Shown here: in pieces, positions 47,417-56,707 of the stretch
Numbering within the stretch: position 1 is the stretch's first letter
How the letters are laid out: every line of letters starts with the position of its first letter
DNA from: DSWT01 sp036845725
GTDB lineage: Bacteria > Chloroflexota > Anaerolineae > B4-G1 > SLSP01
DNA: 64,000 bases
Assembly: GCA_036845725.1 (NCBI GenBank)
Contig: DAIUDK010000008.1
Location: 1 to 64,000 of the forward strand
Reading direction: 5' to 3'
The notes under the pieces: generated by a model
Told to the model about the DNA's origin: nothing
The model's input: the letters and a program-made list of their open reading frames with translations, nothing else
Databases searched by the model: none
Position numbers and translations under genes: made by a program

Positions 47417-48379
47417 CTATGCCTCGTCGTCTTTCTGTGTCCACGGCACCCGTGAGAGGATGGCGTCTTTCGCGCCCCGTGCATAGCCGGAGAGTTTCCC
47501 CAACTGCTGTGAAATCCCGGAGAGCTGCCGCTCGATGCAATACGCTACACCCAAAGACCCCGGCCCGGTATGAACGCCCAATTCTATCGGCACGCGCAGC
47601 AGGTGTGTTTCCACACAGCGCAGCAGCTTCTTCAGCTCTTCCAGCACGTACTTGCCTTCGGTCTCGTCTTCGGCATAGTGAACGGCCAGGTGAACGGGGT
47701 TATCCTCGACTTCGTCGACGACCTTCTCCATCACCGCCGCGATGCCTTTGCTGCGCCGGCGCGCTTGTCCGATCAGACTGACCCGATTGTTTTGCACCCG
47801 AATCAATGGTGAAATCTTGAGCAGGCTCCCCACGGTACTGGCCGCGTTGGACAAACGGCCGCCCCTGAAGGCGTAATCGACCGTTTCCAAGAGCGCGACC
47901 ACACCCGCATTGGGAACGGCAGCACGCGCATGTGAAGCGGCTTCCTCCAATGTGGCTCCCTCAGCAGCCGCCCGCGCAGCCGCCAACGCCACAAATCCTT
48001 GCGCCATTGCTGTTGTCTGACTATCAACCACGGCCACCGGCACAGGACTCTCCCGACCTGCGATTTCCGCCAGGTTACACGTCCCGCTCTGTTTGCCTGC
48101 CACATGAACAGCGACAATGCCCGATGCCCACTGGGCTTGTTTTTGGTACACTTCGAGAAATACGGGCAGAGCCGGCACACTCGTAGAAACCTCTATATCG
48201 GGATTGGCGCGGAGTTGCGTGTAGAAGGCTTCTGGGCTTACATCGACACCTGAACGATACGAGACCTTGTCCATATTGACCCAGATTGGCACTACTTCGA
48301 TGTGGTATTGCCGGCGCAGGGCTTCGGGGATGTTAGCGGCGGAATCGGTAACAACGGCGATATTGGATTGTGTATTCAA
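47417..48379 (-). CDS. DegV family fatty-acid-binding protein
   Basis: 320 aa. Begins IAVVTDSAANIPE; has the TSVPALPVFLEVY and SGTCNLAEIAG loop segments and VDSQTTAMAQGF, then ETVDYAFRGGRLSNA, all typical. DegV/FakB proteins bind fatty acids for the FakA kinase; no fakA is adjacent. The SGT-C loop departs from the usual SGTYQSA. Confidence 0.9.
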   Translation of the reverse strand: MNTQSNIAVVTDSAANIPEALRRQYHIEVVPIWVNMDKVSYRSGVDVSPEAFYTQLRANPDIEVSTSVPALPVFLEVYQKQAQWASGIVAVHVAGKQSGTCNLAEIAGRESPVPVAVVDSQTTAMAQGFVALAAARAAAEGATLEEAASHARAAVPNAGVVALLETVDYAFRGGRLSNAASTVGSLLKISPLIRVQNNRVSLIGQARRRSKGIAAVMEKVVDEVEDNPVHLAVHYAEDETEGKYVLEELKKLLRCVETHLLRVPIELGVHTGPGSLGVAYCIERQLSGISQQLGKLSGYARGAKDAILSRVPWTQKDDEA

Positions 48380-48471
48380 CGCGACCTCCTGAGTATTGGC
48401 GTTTCTCCTAAACTTTAGTAAGATAGTGTATATGGATGATCAACAAAGGCAAATGAATTGAGGAGGGCGCG

Positions 48472-48891
48472 ATGGCGCGCATAGCAGTTTTTGCAGGGTT
48501 AGTTGTCGATGAGGCGGATAATCCGGTAGATGTGACCTACGTCGGCGGCGTGCCGCATTACGTGATCAACGACGCCGGTTTTTTGCGGCATATTCCATCG
48601 GAAAAAGTGGATCGGCACGTGCTCAACGTGATGCAGGAAGGCGTGCTCGATAACCGGGAAGTGGTCGTGCAGGGGATGCTCCAATTTCTGGGGAAGGACG
48701 ATCTTTTCACAAAAGCTGCCGTCGATGCGTCGATTGGGCAGATGCCGGAGAGCATCAACACCTTGCTCGATACCGGGCTGCCCGAGGACGCACGACAATG
48801 GCTTGGTCTGATGGGACTGCGCATCGTGATCGATCTCCACGGCGATGTTGTCGAGGTCGTAATGCCCAGCAGCATCGATCTGGACGAATAG
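48472..48891 (+). CDS. Small acidic protein of unknown function
   Basis: 139 aa with GAGGAGG upstream. No signal peptide or membrane segment. It consists of an N-terminal beta-rich part (VFAGLVVDEADNPVDVTYVGG) and a helical middle (GMLQFLGKDDLFTKAAVDASI). The acidic C-terminus ends SIDLDE. Not recognised. It is 4 nt from the TPR gene and probably co-expressed with it, in a divergent arrangement with DegV. Confidence 0.65.
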   Translation: MARIAVFAGLVVDEADNPVDVTYVGGVPHYVINDAGFLRHIPSEKVDRHVLNVMQEGVLDNREVVVQGMLQFLGKDDLFTKAAVDASIGQMPESINTLLDTGLPEDARQWLGLMGLRIVIDLHGDVVEVVMPSSIDLDE

Positions 48892-48895
48892 CACT

Positions 48896-49855
48896 ATGCT
48901 TCAGCAGAAAGAGTTTCGCGCCACACCTTCGGCGCAGGTGCGCGAACTTCTTGGACAACTTGAGGCGCACATCGGCAGGTTGGGGCTTGACAGTCGCGAA
49001 GAGGTGCAGAAAATTCCGGCGCTCTTCGACGCGGTTCAGGCACGCATCGTCGAGTTGGAGTACGCGGGCGCTTCCCTGCCGGCGGAGAAGCTTCGCTTCG
49101 AGACCGTCTCGGCCGCATTTCGCCACAAGGCGAAGACATTTCTGCGCATAGTGGGTGGGGCAGGGGGACTTGCGGCACTCCGTTTGGAACAGACTCCGGT
49201 GCCGGAGCAGTGGTGGTGGTTCATTGATCAGTGGTGGGCAGAGCAAAAGAAGGCGCAGCGCCGCCGCCAGGTGAAATCGCTGTTGATTGGTGGAGCAGTC
49301 CTGGCCATCGTGGCCGTGGTGTATACGCTCTTCCTCGCGCCCGACAGTGCCACGTTTGAAGCGATCAAGTTGCAACAAGTGGCGGAACAGCTCGCGAAGG
49401 CCGAAGACTACGCCACCGCTCTGAACACAGTGAACGAGGCTCTGGCTTTATCTCCCGACAACGCGAGCTTGCTGGCATTCAAGGGTATTTTGCAGACCCG
49501 GCTTGGCTCTGAAACAGAAGCCGCGACGACGTTTGCTGCTGCTGAGGTCGCCGCCGGCAGCCGTGAACAGTTCTTCCTCAACCGCGCTCAGGTTTACCTG
49601 GTGCTGGGACAACTTGAGGCGGTTTTGACTGATGGCGAGGCTGCCATCGCCGCCAACCCACAATCAGCGCGCGGATATCTGTATCTGGCGCAGGCCAATA
49701 CCGATCTGGGCAACTATGTGGAAGCGGAGAAGCAGTACGATGAGGCCGGGCGGTTAGCCGATGAAGCTGGAGATGTCGAGATCGCGGCTATCGCGCGCGT
49801 GCAGAAAGCCTACCTCTACCAACAATTGTTCGTTCCAACCCCAACAACCCCATAG
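48896..49855 (+). CDS. Membrane-anchored TPR protein
   Basis: 319 aa. The cytoplasmic N-terminal part (1-120) is helical; a single transmembrane segment (LLIGGAVLAIVAVVYTLFLA) spans about 129-148 after a basic QRRRQVK stop. Three or four TPR repeats follow (about 155-300: EDYATALNTVNEALALSP, GQLEAVLTDGEAAIAANP, GNYVEAEKQYDEAGRLA). There is no ribosome-binding site; it probably depends on coupling to the preceding gene. Likely a scaffold. Confidence 0.7.
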   Translation: MLQQKEFRATPSAQVRELLGQLEAHIGRLGLDSREEVQKIPALFDAVQARIVELEYAGASLPAEKLRFETVSAAFRHKAKTFLRIVGGAGGLAALRLEQTPVPEQWWWFIDQWWAEQKKAQRRRQVKSLLIGGAVLAIVAVVYTLFLAPDSATFEAIKLQQVAEQLAKAEDYATALNTVNEALALSPDNASLLAFKGILQTRLGSETEAATTFAAAEVAAGSREQFFLNRAQVYLVLGQLEAVLTDGEAAIAANPQSARGYLYLAQANTDLGNYVEAEKQYDEAGRLADEAGDVEIAAIARVQKAYLYQQLFVPTPTTP

Positions 49856-49863
49856 AAAAGGGA

Positions 49864-49886
49864 AATCCCCCTCGATGAGGGGGATT
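49864..49886 (-). terminator. Hairpin downstream of the tRNA gene
   Basis: AATCCCCCTC and GAGGGGGATT form a 10-bp stem with a 3-nt loop; on the minus strand TTTCCCTTTTC follows, so it can end the tRNA transcript. It also lies 9 nt past the TPR gene on the other strand. Confidence 0.7.
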
Positions 49887-49892
49887 GCCGGA

Positions 49893-49965
49893 TGGCCCCA
49901 AGGGAATTCGAATCCCTGTTTCCGGCTTGAGAGGCCAGCGTCCTAGGCCACTAGACGATGGGGCC
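49893..49965 (-). tRNA. tRNA-Glu (anticodon CTC)
   Basis: Folds as a cloverleaf: acceptor GGCCCCA/TTGGGGCC with discriminator A, anticodon stem CTGGC/GCCGG around loop CTCTCAA (anticodon CTC), T arm with GATTCGAAT. The CCA end is not encoded. It reads GAG codons. Confidence 0.93.
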
Positions 49966-50136
49966 AAGCGTCGAAGATTGTAGCAGAAACGAGGCTTTTG
50001 TCAACCGGCGGTTGCACGTAGCCTGCTTTCGGTTACAATCCCACGAGTCGGGAAAGTGGCTGTTTGGATGTAAATGTAACGTTTTCGCACGCCGCACCAT
50101 ACGATCCCCCTCTTAATGTGGTAAATGGAGGTAACG
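49966..50136. other. Gap between tRNA-Glu and the CAP-domain gene
   Basis: About 170 nt that must hold the divergent promoters of the tRNA and the CAP gene. No box pair stands out and no ORF is supported. Confidence 0.3.
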
Positions 50137-51684
50137 ATGTACAGGTCAGTTCGATATATTCTTGCGGTTGTCAGTGTTATGGTGTTGACGGCTCCCACAG
50201 TTGCCGCGCCGCCAACTCCGCAAATTGGGTCAGCAGTGGTGGTGGAAGGCGGTGAGGTCACGCCGTGTTATACAGGCTGCGGGGGAGTCTTTGACGTCCC
50301 TTCCAGCAATCCCGACTACGAACAAACTATCGTAGAGATGGTCAACGCCGCGAGGGCCGAACACGCTTTGCCGCCGCTCAAGCGTGTGGCTACCCTGACT
50401 GATGCAGCGCGCTACCATGCGACGGATATGGCAGTGGACAATTATTTGCTACACCCGTCGTATGACCGTGATGGTGGCGTTTTGAAGAAGGCATGTGAGT
50501 TTGTGCAGCGCGCGTTGACATACTACAATTATCCTAACTGGAGCATTCTCAGTGAGAACATTGCTGCCGGCCACACAACACCGGTCTCAGTGATGGACAC
50601 GTGGATGGATAGCCCGTTACACCGCGAGAATATCTTACGGGCAGCATCTTGCGAAATTGGGGTGGGATACTACGAGGGGGACGGTGACTATTGGCGTTAC
50701 TGGGTACAGGATTTCGCATGTCGTACCGACGTCTATCCGATCATCATCAACCGGGAGGCCGCCACGACAGACGATTACCACGTCAATCTCTACATCTACG
50801 GCAGCGGAACCTGGACCGAAATGCGACTGCGCAACAACAACGATACCTGGGGCGCCTGGCGTCCATTCCAGTCACAACTGCCCTGGGAGTTACCCAAGTC
50901 GCCCGGTGAGCATACCGTGTGGGTGGAGATGCGCAACAGTACCCAGACGGCGACCAACAGCGACAGCATTTATTCGACGTGGACGCCGCCGCCGGTTACG
51001 CTCAATGTCACGCCGACCAATGTCGCCTTCGTGTATGACGCAGTGACCGGCAGCCTGACCCCGCCATCGCAGGTCGTCAATCTGACCAACAGCACTACTG
51101 CGGATGTGATCACCTGGAGTCTGACGACTCAGGACGATTGGTTTACCATCACCCCGGCAGGCGGGACGACACCAGGCACGTTCACGATCGCGCCCACGAC
51201 GTTTATGACGCAATCCAGCGCGCTGTATACCGGCGCGGTCACGGTGACAGCGACGGCTCCGCCGGAAACAGTCAACGCCGTGCAGCGCATTGACGTGACG
51301 TTGGATGTCCAAGTGCCGGCGTTGGGCGGACTACCGGATGCAATCACCTTTACGTACAGCATCCCTTCGGAACAATTGCTCCCGTCTACCTGGATGTTGG
51401 CGCCGCGCAACGTGGGTAGCTTTCATCTTCTGGACTGGAGTGTGACGAGTAATGCGCCCTGGGTGCAGTTTGCCCCGCAGAGCGGAACAACACCACAGAG
51501 TTTCACCGTCACACCCGTCGATTTTTCGACGTCAAGCATCTTTTTGTACACCGGAATGTTGACCGTCACGGTGGATAGTCCCGCCGGTGTCCCCGGTTCA
51601 CTGCATCCGGTTCGCCTGGCACTGGAAGTGATAGATGAAGCATTCAGCCACGTCTATCTGCCGCTGGTCTGTCGTAGTTATTGA
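50137..51684 (+). CDS. Secreted CAP/SCP-domain protein with BACON-like repeats
   Basis: 515 aa; ATG 50137 has GGAGG upstream. Signal peptide about 1-24 (ending TVAAPP). CAP domain at about 45-205: EMVNAARAEHALPPL, ATDMAVDNYLLHPS, SENIAAGHTTP, WMDSPLHRENIL and YWVQDFAC, with two paired Cys. A region of about 80 aa with WTEMRLRNNND follows, then two BACON-like immunoglobulin domains (about 290-390 and 395-495). The tail ends HVYLPLVCRSY. CAP proteins bind lipids or act as proteases; no catalytic claim is made. Confidence 0.85.
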   Translation: MYRSVRYILAVVSVMVLTAPTVAAPPTPQIGSAVVVEGGEVTPCYTGCGGVFDVPSSNPDYEQTIVEMVNAARAEHALPPLKRVATLTDAARYHATDMAVDNYLLHPSYDRDGGVLKKACEFVQRALTYYNYPNWSILSENIAAGHTTPVSVMDTWMDSPLHRENILRAASCEIGVGYYEGDGDYWRYWVQDFACRTDVYPIIINREAATTDDYHVNLYIYGSGTWTEMRLRNNNDTWGAWRPFQSQLPWELPKSPGEHTVWVEMRNSTQTATNSDSIYSTWTPPPVTLNVTPTNVAFVYDAVTGSLTPPSQVVNLTNSTTADVITWSLTTQDDWFTITPAGGTTPGTFTIAPTTFMTQSSALYTGAVTVTATAPPETVNAVQRIDVTLDVQVPALGGLPDAITFTYSIPSEQLLPSTWMLAPRNVGSFHLLDWSVTSNAPWVQFAPQSGTTPQSFTVTPVDFSTSSIFLYTGMLTVTVDSPAGVPGSLHPVRLALEVIDEAFSHVYLPLVCRSY

Positions 51685-51694
51685 AACGAGATTT

Positions 51695-51764
51695 CTACCA
51701 CTAATCCTCACGAATTCGCACTGATTTCTTCCATATCGTGCGAATTCGTGGAAATTCGCAGTTG
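51695..51764. repeat. Repeat family B, copy B5
   Basis: A 70-nt element with perfect inner arms CACGAATTCGCAC / GTGCGAATTCGTG, between the CAP gene and tex. Confidence 0.75.
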
Positions 51765-51780
51765 ACTTTCGAGGAGGGTT

Positions 51781-53739
51781 ATGGATCCCATTGCATTGAT
51801 TGCTGCCGTCGCCGCCGACCTGGCGCTCGAATTTCCGCGCGTCGAATCCGCCGTCCGCCTGTTGGATGACGGCAATACCGTCCCTTTCATCGCTCGCTAT
51901 CGCAAGGAGATGACCGGCTCACTCGATGAGGAGCAATTGCGGCAGGTCGCCGAGCGCTTGGGCTATCGCCGCACGATGGAAGCGCGCCGGGAGACGATCC
52001 TGCGCAGCCTGGAAGAGCAGGGCGTGCTCACGCCGGAATTACAAGCGGACGTGACCACCGCCGATACGCTGCAACGCCTGGAAGACCTCTACCGCCCGTA
52101 CAAGCCCAAGCGCCGCACGCGCGCGACGATGGCCCGCGANNNNNNNNNNNNNNNNNNNNNNNNNNNNNNNNNNNNNNNNNNNNNNNNNNNNNNNNNNNNN
52201 NNNNNNNNNNNNNNNNNNNNNNNNNNNNNNNNNNNNNNNCGCGCGCTGCGCCCGCACCAAACCCTCGCCATCAACCGGGGCGAGCGCGAAGGCGTGCTCA
52301 AGGTCACGCTGGAAGTGCCGGAGGCGGAAGCAATGGGTATCCTCGCGCAGCGGTATCCGAGCGACGCCGGCAGCCCGCTGATGGACGACCTCGTCGAGGC
52401 GCGCAAGGATAGCTACAGCCGCCTGCTCTTCCCCGCCGTCGAGCGCGAGATGCGCCGCGAGTTGAGCGACATGGCCGACGAGCACGCGATCGGTGTGTTT
52501 GCCGCCAATCTCAAATCGCTGCTGTTGCAGCCGCCATTGCGCGGGCAGACAGTGCTGGGCATCGATCCCGGCTACCGCACCGGCTGCAAGGTCGCGGTGG
52601 TGAGTCCGACCGGCAAGGTGCTGGACACGCGCACGATCTATCCCGACCGCGACAAGGAGCAGGCCAAGGCGACGCTGCGCCGTCTGGTGCAGCAGCATGG
52701 CGTGACGGTAATCGACATCGGCAACGGGACCGCCAGCCGCGAGACGGAGACGCTGGTGGCGGAACTGCTCACGGAAGAGAAGCTGAAGGTGAAGTACACG
52801 ATTGTCAACGAGGCCGGGGCGTCGGTCTACTCGGCGTCGAAGCTGGCGCGCCAGGAAATGCCCGACCTGGACGTGTCGCTGCGCGGCGCGGTCTCGATTG
52901 CGCGGCGCTTGCAGGATCCGCTGGCCGAACTGGTGAAGATCGACCCGCAGGCCATCGGCGTAGGGCTGTACCAGCACGACGTCAACCAGAAGGCGCTGGC
53001 GGAGTCGCTGGACACGGTCGTCGAATCGGTGGTGAACACGGTGGGCGCGGACCTCAACACGGCATCGCCGGCGCTGTTGCGCTACATTTCGGGCATCGGC
53101 CCCAAGCTGGCGGAGACGATTGTGGCACATCGCGACGCGCAGGGCGCGTTCGACGCCCGCGAAGCGCTGCGCCGAGTCCCCGGCCTCGGCCCCAAGACGT
53201 TCGAGCAGGCCGCCGGCTTTTTGCGCGTGCCGGAAGGGGCCGATCCGCTGGACAAGACGCCCATCCACCCGGAAAGCTATCCGGTGGCCCGCGCGGTACT
53301 GGACCTGCTCGGCTGCCCGCTCGGCGATCCCCGGCTGGCGGGCGAGATCGCCAATCTGCGACGGCAGATAAATCTCGACGAACTAGCCGCCGACTTGGGA
53401 ACAGGCCGTCCGACGTTGGAAGACATCCTAGAAGCGCTGGCCCGCCCCGGCCGCGATCCCCGCGACGGGCTGGAAGGCCCGATCCTGCGCAGCGACGTGC
53501 TGAGCCTCGAAGACCTGCGCGAGGGGATGCAGCTCAAGGGCACGGTACGCAACGTTGTGGACTTCGGCGCGTTCGTCGATATCGGCGTCAAGCGCGACGG
53601 GCTGGTGCACATCAGCCGCATGGGGACGGGCTACGTCCGCAATCCACACGAGAAAGTGTCGGTGGGCGACGTGATCGACGTGGAAGTGGTCGAGGTCGAT
53701 CAACAGCGTGGGCGCATCAGCCTGGCGTTGGTAGAGTGA
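51781..53739 (+). CDS. tex: Transcription accessory protein Tex, interrupted by an assembly gap
   Basis: 652 codons as given, including about 33 undetermined. N-terminal helical part with VPFIARYRKEMTG and LEDLYRPYKPKRRTRATMA; after the gap RALRPHQTLAINRGEREGV; YqgF/RNase H-like domain GIDPGYRTGCKVAVV; helix-hairpin-helix pair ISGIGPKLAETIV and VPGLGPKTFEQAAG; C-terminal S1 domain GTVRNVVDFGAFVDIG. Tex binds RNA/DNA and affects transcription and toxin expression. Compared with E. coli Tex, about 110 residues should lie where only about 34 fit, so the true gap is larger than drawn. Confidence 0.93.
   Translation: MDPIALIAAVAADLALEFPRVESAVRLLDDGNTVPFIARYRKEMTGSLDEEQLRQVAERLGYRRTMEARRETILRSLEEQGVLTPELQADVTTADTLQRLEDLYRPYKPKRRTRATMARXXXXXXXXXXXXXXXXXXXXXXXXXXXXXXXXXXRALRPHQTLAINRGEREGVLKVTLEVPEAEAMGILAQRYPSDAGSPLMDDLVEARKDSYSRLLFPAVEREMRRELSDMADEHAIGVFAANLKSLLLQPPLRGQTVLGIDPGYRTGCKVAVVSPTGKVLDTRTIYPDRDKEQAKATLRRLVQQHGVTVIDIGNGTASRETETLVAELLTEEKLKVKYTIVNEAGASVYSASKLARQEMPDLDVSLRGAVSIARRLQDPLAELVKIDPQAIGVGLYQHDVNQKALAESLDTVVESVVNTVGADLNTASPALLRYISGIGPKLAETIVAHRDAQGAFDAREALRRVPGLGPKTFEQAAGFLRVPEGADPLDKTPIHPESYPVARAVLDLLGCPLGDPRLAGEIANLRRQINLDELAADLGTGRPTLEDILEALARPGRDPRDGLEGPILRSDVLSLEDLREGMQLKGTVRNVVDFGAFVDIGVKRDGLVHISRMGTGYVRNPHEKVSVGDVIDVEVVEVDQQRGRISLALVE
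52140..52239. other. Run of 100 N (assembly gap)
   Basis: Exactly 100 undetermined bases within tex. The round number is the usual placeholder for a gap of unknown size; the frame continues across it only by chance. Confidence 0.98.
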
Positions 53740-53746
53740 GAGATTC

Positions 53747-53798
53747 CTCAACGGATCGAACGGATTTTAGCGGATATCTTTCCGTTGAATCCGTTGAG
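53747..53798. repeat. Repeat family A, copy A5
   Basis: CTCAACGGATCGAACGG ... CCGTTGAATCCGTTGAG, a 52-nt inverted repeat 8 nt past the tex stop and 25 nt before the DUF554 gene. It lies 42 kb away from the other copies. Confidence 0.85.
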
Positions 53799-53823
53799 AG
53801 TGTTTTGAGGGGGAAAATAAGGT

Positions 53824-54504
53824 ATGCCAATTGGGAGTCTCGTTAACGCGCTGACGGTGATTGTGGGCAGCACGATTGGGTTAGTGCTGCGGAAAAAGTT
53901 CCCAGAGAACATCAAGGGCATCATCTTCGAGGGGGTGGGCCTGGGCACGCTGGTGTTGGGGATGAAGATGGCATTCGCGGTGGAAGACTTCCTCATCTTC
54001 ATCTTCAGCCTGATCTTTGGCGGCATTATCGGCGAGCTGATCCACCTGGAAACGTGGATGGAGGGGATGGGCGACCGGCTCAAGGCGCGGCTGAAAAACC
54101 AGGATGGACGCTTCACCGAGGGGCTGATCACGGCGTTCCTCATCTTCTGCGTCGGTTCGATGACGTTCGTGGGGGCGATCAACGAGGGCCTCAACGGCGA
54201 CCGCACGCTGATCCTCACCAAAGCGATTTTGGACGGCTTTACTTCGATTGCGCTGGCGTCGGTCTACGGGCTAGGCGTGTTACTTTCGGTGCTGCCGCTG
54301 TTCATCATCCAGGCGAGCATCACCTTGCTAGCGGGGCAGTTCCAGAGTTTCTTCTCCGACCTCATCCTCAACCAGATGACGGCGGTCGGCGGCGCACTCA
54401 TCCTGGGGATCGGGCTGAACCTGCTCGGCATCAGACGAATCAAGACGAGCAATCTGCTGCCGGGGTTGGTGGTGGTGGTGGTGCTGACGTTGATTTTTGG
54501 GTAG
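53824..54504 (+). CDS. DUF554 (YqgA-like) membrane protein
   Basis: 226 aa. Begins PIGSLVNALTVIVGSTIGL and has GLGTLVLGMKMA, FCVGSMTFVGAINEGLNGD and DGFTSIALASVYGLGV, the family's conserved blocks. Six or seven hydrophobic helices. Function unknown; likely an inner-membrane transporter. Confidence 0.88.
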   Translation: MPIGSLVNALTVIVGSTIGLVLRKKFPENIKGIIFEGVGLGTLVLGMKMAFAVEDFLIFIFSLIFGGIIGELIHLETWMEGMGDRLKARLKNQDGRFTEGLITAFLIFCVGSMTFVGAINEGLNGDRTLILTKAILDGFTSIALASVYGLGVLLSVLPLFIIQASITLLAGQFQSFFSDLILNQMTAVGGALILGIGLNLLGIRRIKTSNLLPGLVVVVVLTLIFG

Positions 54505-54518
54505 TCGGTGAGCGCTTA

Positions 54519-54527
54519 TGGTATAAT
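54519..54527 (+). promoter_or_regulatory. Extended -10 of the DedA gene
   Basis: TGGTATAAT, 65 nt before the DedA start; a small CCGCGC/GCGCGG stem lies in the leader. Confidence 0.45.
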
Positions 54528-54591
54528 AGCCAATGGTGTTAGCCCGCGCATGACAAGCGCGGCGTGAAACTACAAACAGGAGTCGAAAATT

Positions 54592-55278
54592 ATGGGTTTA
54601 GGCGACATCTTAAATGCGATCAACGAATGGGCGCTGGGCCTTATCAGCACGCTAGGCTATCCGGGTCTGGGGTTGGTGATGTTACTTGAAAATGTCTTCC
54701 CTCCCATTCCTTCCGAGCTTATTCTGCCACTGGCCGGGTGGCTCACGTTGGGCGAGAACGCGACGTTCACGCTGTTGGGCGTGACTCTCGTCGGGGCGAT
54801 TGGCTCTGTGGCGGGCGCGTTCTTCTTTTACGGGATCGGGCGCTGGTTCGATGAGAGCCGCGTGCGCTATTTGCTACAGCGATTCGGCAAATGGTTCATG
54901 CTGTCGGAGAGTGATCTGGACACCGCGCTGGCCTGGTTCAAGAAATATGGCGAATACGTGATCTTCTTCGGCCGGATGGTGCCCATTGTGCGCAGTCTGA
55001 TTTCCGTCCCGGCGGGTCTGGCGAAGATGAACATCCCGCGCTTTGCCTTCTACACCGCGCTCGGCACGGCGTTGTGGAGCTTCCTGCTGGCGTTTGCCGG
55101 GCGGCTGTTGGGCGAAAGCTGGCCGATTGTGTCGGACATTATCAACCAGTACGAGAACGTCGTGTACGTGCTTTGTGCAATCGCGGTCGTCGGTTTCTTC
55201 GGCTACCGGTTTTGGCAGAGACGGAAGAAAGCGGTCAGCGGTCAGCTATCAGCCGTCAGCGAATCGGCGAATGAGTGA
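54592..55278 (+). CDS. DedA/VTT-domain membrane protein
   Basis: 228 aa with AGGAG upstream. Typical DedA segments: LLENVFPPIPSELILPLAGW, an F-F-x-Y-G-x-G-R stretch (FFFYGIGRWFDE), FFGRMVPIVRSLISVPAGLAKM and TALGTALWSFLL. Probable lipid (undecaprenyl phosphate) scramblase or flippase. The C-terminal AVSGQLSAVSESANE is encoded by a family D repeat. Confidence 0.9.
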   Translation: MGLGDILNAINEWALGLISTLGYPGLGLVMLLENVFPPIPSELILPLAGWLTLGENATFTLLGVTLVGAIGSVAGAFFFYGIGRWFDESRVRYLLQRFGKWFMLSESDLDTALAWFKKYGEYVIFFGRMVPIVRSLISVPAGLAKMNIPRFAFYTALGTALWSFLLAFAGRLLGESWPIVSDIINQYENVVYVLCAIAVVGFFGYRFWQRRKKAVSGQLSAVSESANE

Positions 55279-55300
55279 ATCAGCGAATAAAGAATTTTAG
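55233..55300. repeat. Repeat family D copy, encodes the DedA C-terminus
   Basis: GCGGTCAGCGGTCAGC, TATCAGCCGTCAGCGAATC, then GGCGAATGAGTGAATCAGCG. It overlaps the last 15 codons of the DedA gene. Confidence 0.65.
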
Positions 55301-55355
55301 CAAATCACGCATCACGTATCGCGCGTTTCTAGTTTTCAACAGAGGAGAAAGTCCC

Positions 55356-56699
55356 ATGCCATCCGTTATTCGTATAGAGCAAATCGGCGATTATGAAGGT
55401 CAGGAAGTCACAATCCGTGGGTGGGTGTACAACCGCACGCACAAGGGCAAGCTGGTGTTTCTGCTGGTGCGGGATGGTTACGGTTTCGCGCAGTGTGTGG
55501 GCTTCAAAAACGATGTCCCCGCCGAACTCTTCGACGCGATGACGCGCATCCCGCAGGAGTCGTCGGTCGTCATCACCGGCGTGGTACGCGCCGACCCGCG
55601 CGCGCCCGGCATCCCCGGCGGCTACGAAGTCGGCATCACGGGCTTCGAGGTGGTGCAGGCGGTGGAGGGCGAATACCCCATTGCGCTGAAAGAGCACGGC
55701 GTCGAATTCCTGCTCGACAACCGCCACCTGTGGATTCGCACGCCGAGCCAATGGGCGGTGCTGCGCGTGCGCGCCGTCGTCATTGCCGCAATTCACGAGT
55801 GGCTGACCGATAACGGCTTCATCCACATGGACGCGCCGATCCTCACCCCGGCGGCCTGCGAGGGGACGACGACGCTCTTCGGCACGGAGTACTTCGACGA
55901 GGGCGTGGCCTATCTCGCGCAGAGCGGGCAGCTCTACAACGAGGCCAACATCTTCGCCTTCAGCCGTGTCTACTGCTTTGGGCCGACGTTCCGCGCGGAG
56001 AAATCGAAGACGCGCCGCCACCTGACCGAGTTCTGGATGGTCGAACCGGAAGTCGCCTTCTGCGATCTCGACGGTGTGATGGAAATCGAGGAGCAGTTCA
56101 CTTCGCACATCGTGCAGACCGCGCTGAAGAAGTGCGCGCCGGAATTGAAGACGCTGGGCCGCGACGTGTCCGCGTTGGAGCGCGTCAGGCCGCCCTTCCC
56201 GCGCATCTCCTACGACACCGCGCTGGCGATGCTCGCCGAAATTCGCGAGCAGACGGAGGACCCGGAGGCGAAGGCGCTGCTGAACATCGAATGGGGCGAC
56301 GACTTCGGCTCGCCGCACGAGACGGCGCTGACCAAGAAATTCGACAAGCCGGTGTTCGTCTACGGCTACCCCACTGCCGTGAAAGCCTTTTACATGGAAC
56401 CGTGGCCCGGCCGCCCGGAGGTCTGCAAGAGCGTGGACCTGCTCGCGCCGGAGGGCTACGGCGAGATCATCGGCGGCAGCGAGCGCATCTCCGATCCCGA
56501 CCTGCTGCTCCAGCACATTCACGAGCACAACCTGCCGGAAGATGCGTTCAAATGGTACATCGATCTGCGCCACTACGGCAGCGTCCCCCACAGCGGCTTC
56601 GGCCTGGGCGTCGAGCGCACCGTCACGTGGATTTGCGGCATCGATCACCTGCGCGAGGCGATTGCGTATCCGCGGATGATCAACCGCGTGTATCCGTAA
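55356..56699 (+). CDS. asnS: Asparaginyl-tRNA synthetase
   Basis: 447 aa; ATG 55356 with AGAGGAG upstream (an earlier in-frame start overlaps DedA and repeat D). OB-fold anticodon-binding domain (1-105: VTIRGWVYNRTHKGKLVFLLVRD in part), then class II core: motif 2 FRAEKSKTRRHLTEFWMVEPE near 215-235, and motif 3 GFGLGVERTVTWICG near 415-429. The start of the core has HLWIRTPSQWAVLRVRA. It charges tRNA-Asn. Confidence 0.93.
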   Translation: MPSVIRIEQIGDYEGQEVTIRGWVYNRTHKGKLVFLLVRDGYGFAQCVGFKNDVPAELFDAMTRIPQESSVVITGVVRADPRAPGIPGGYEVGITGFEVVQAVEGEYPIALKEHGVEFLLDNRHLWIRTPSQWAVLRVRAVVIAAIHEWLTDNGFIHMDAPILTPAACEGTTTLFGTEYFDEGVAYLAQSGQLYNEANIFAFSRVYCFGPTFRAEKSKTRRHLTEFWMVEPEVAFCDLDGVMEIEEQFTSHIVQTALKKCAPELKTLGRDVSALERVRPPFPRISYDTALAMLAEIREQTEDPEAKALLNIEWGDDFGSPHETALTKKFDKPVFVYGYPTAVKAFYMEPWPGRPEVCKSVDLLAPEGYGEIIGGSERISDPDLLLQHIHEHNLPEDAFKWYIDLRHYGSVPHSGFGLGVERTVTWICGIDHLREAIAYPRMINRVYP

Positions 56700-56707
56700 A
56701 AGCATAG

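Noticed and set aside
49864..49886. Hairpin as plus-strand terminator of the TPR gene
   Set aside because: On the plus strand it is followed by GCCGG, not T; on the minus strand it is followed by TTTCCCTTTTC, so it fits the tRNA.
52039..53268. 409-codon minus-strand ORF crossing the N run
   Set aside because: Antisense to tex and continuous only because undetermined bases cannot contain stops.
55329..56705. 458-codon minus-strand ORF
   Set aside because: It is a shadow of asnS; its translation shows only Arg/Ala/Val-rich low-complexity text.
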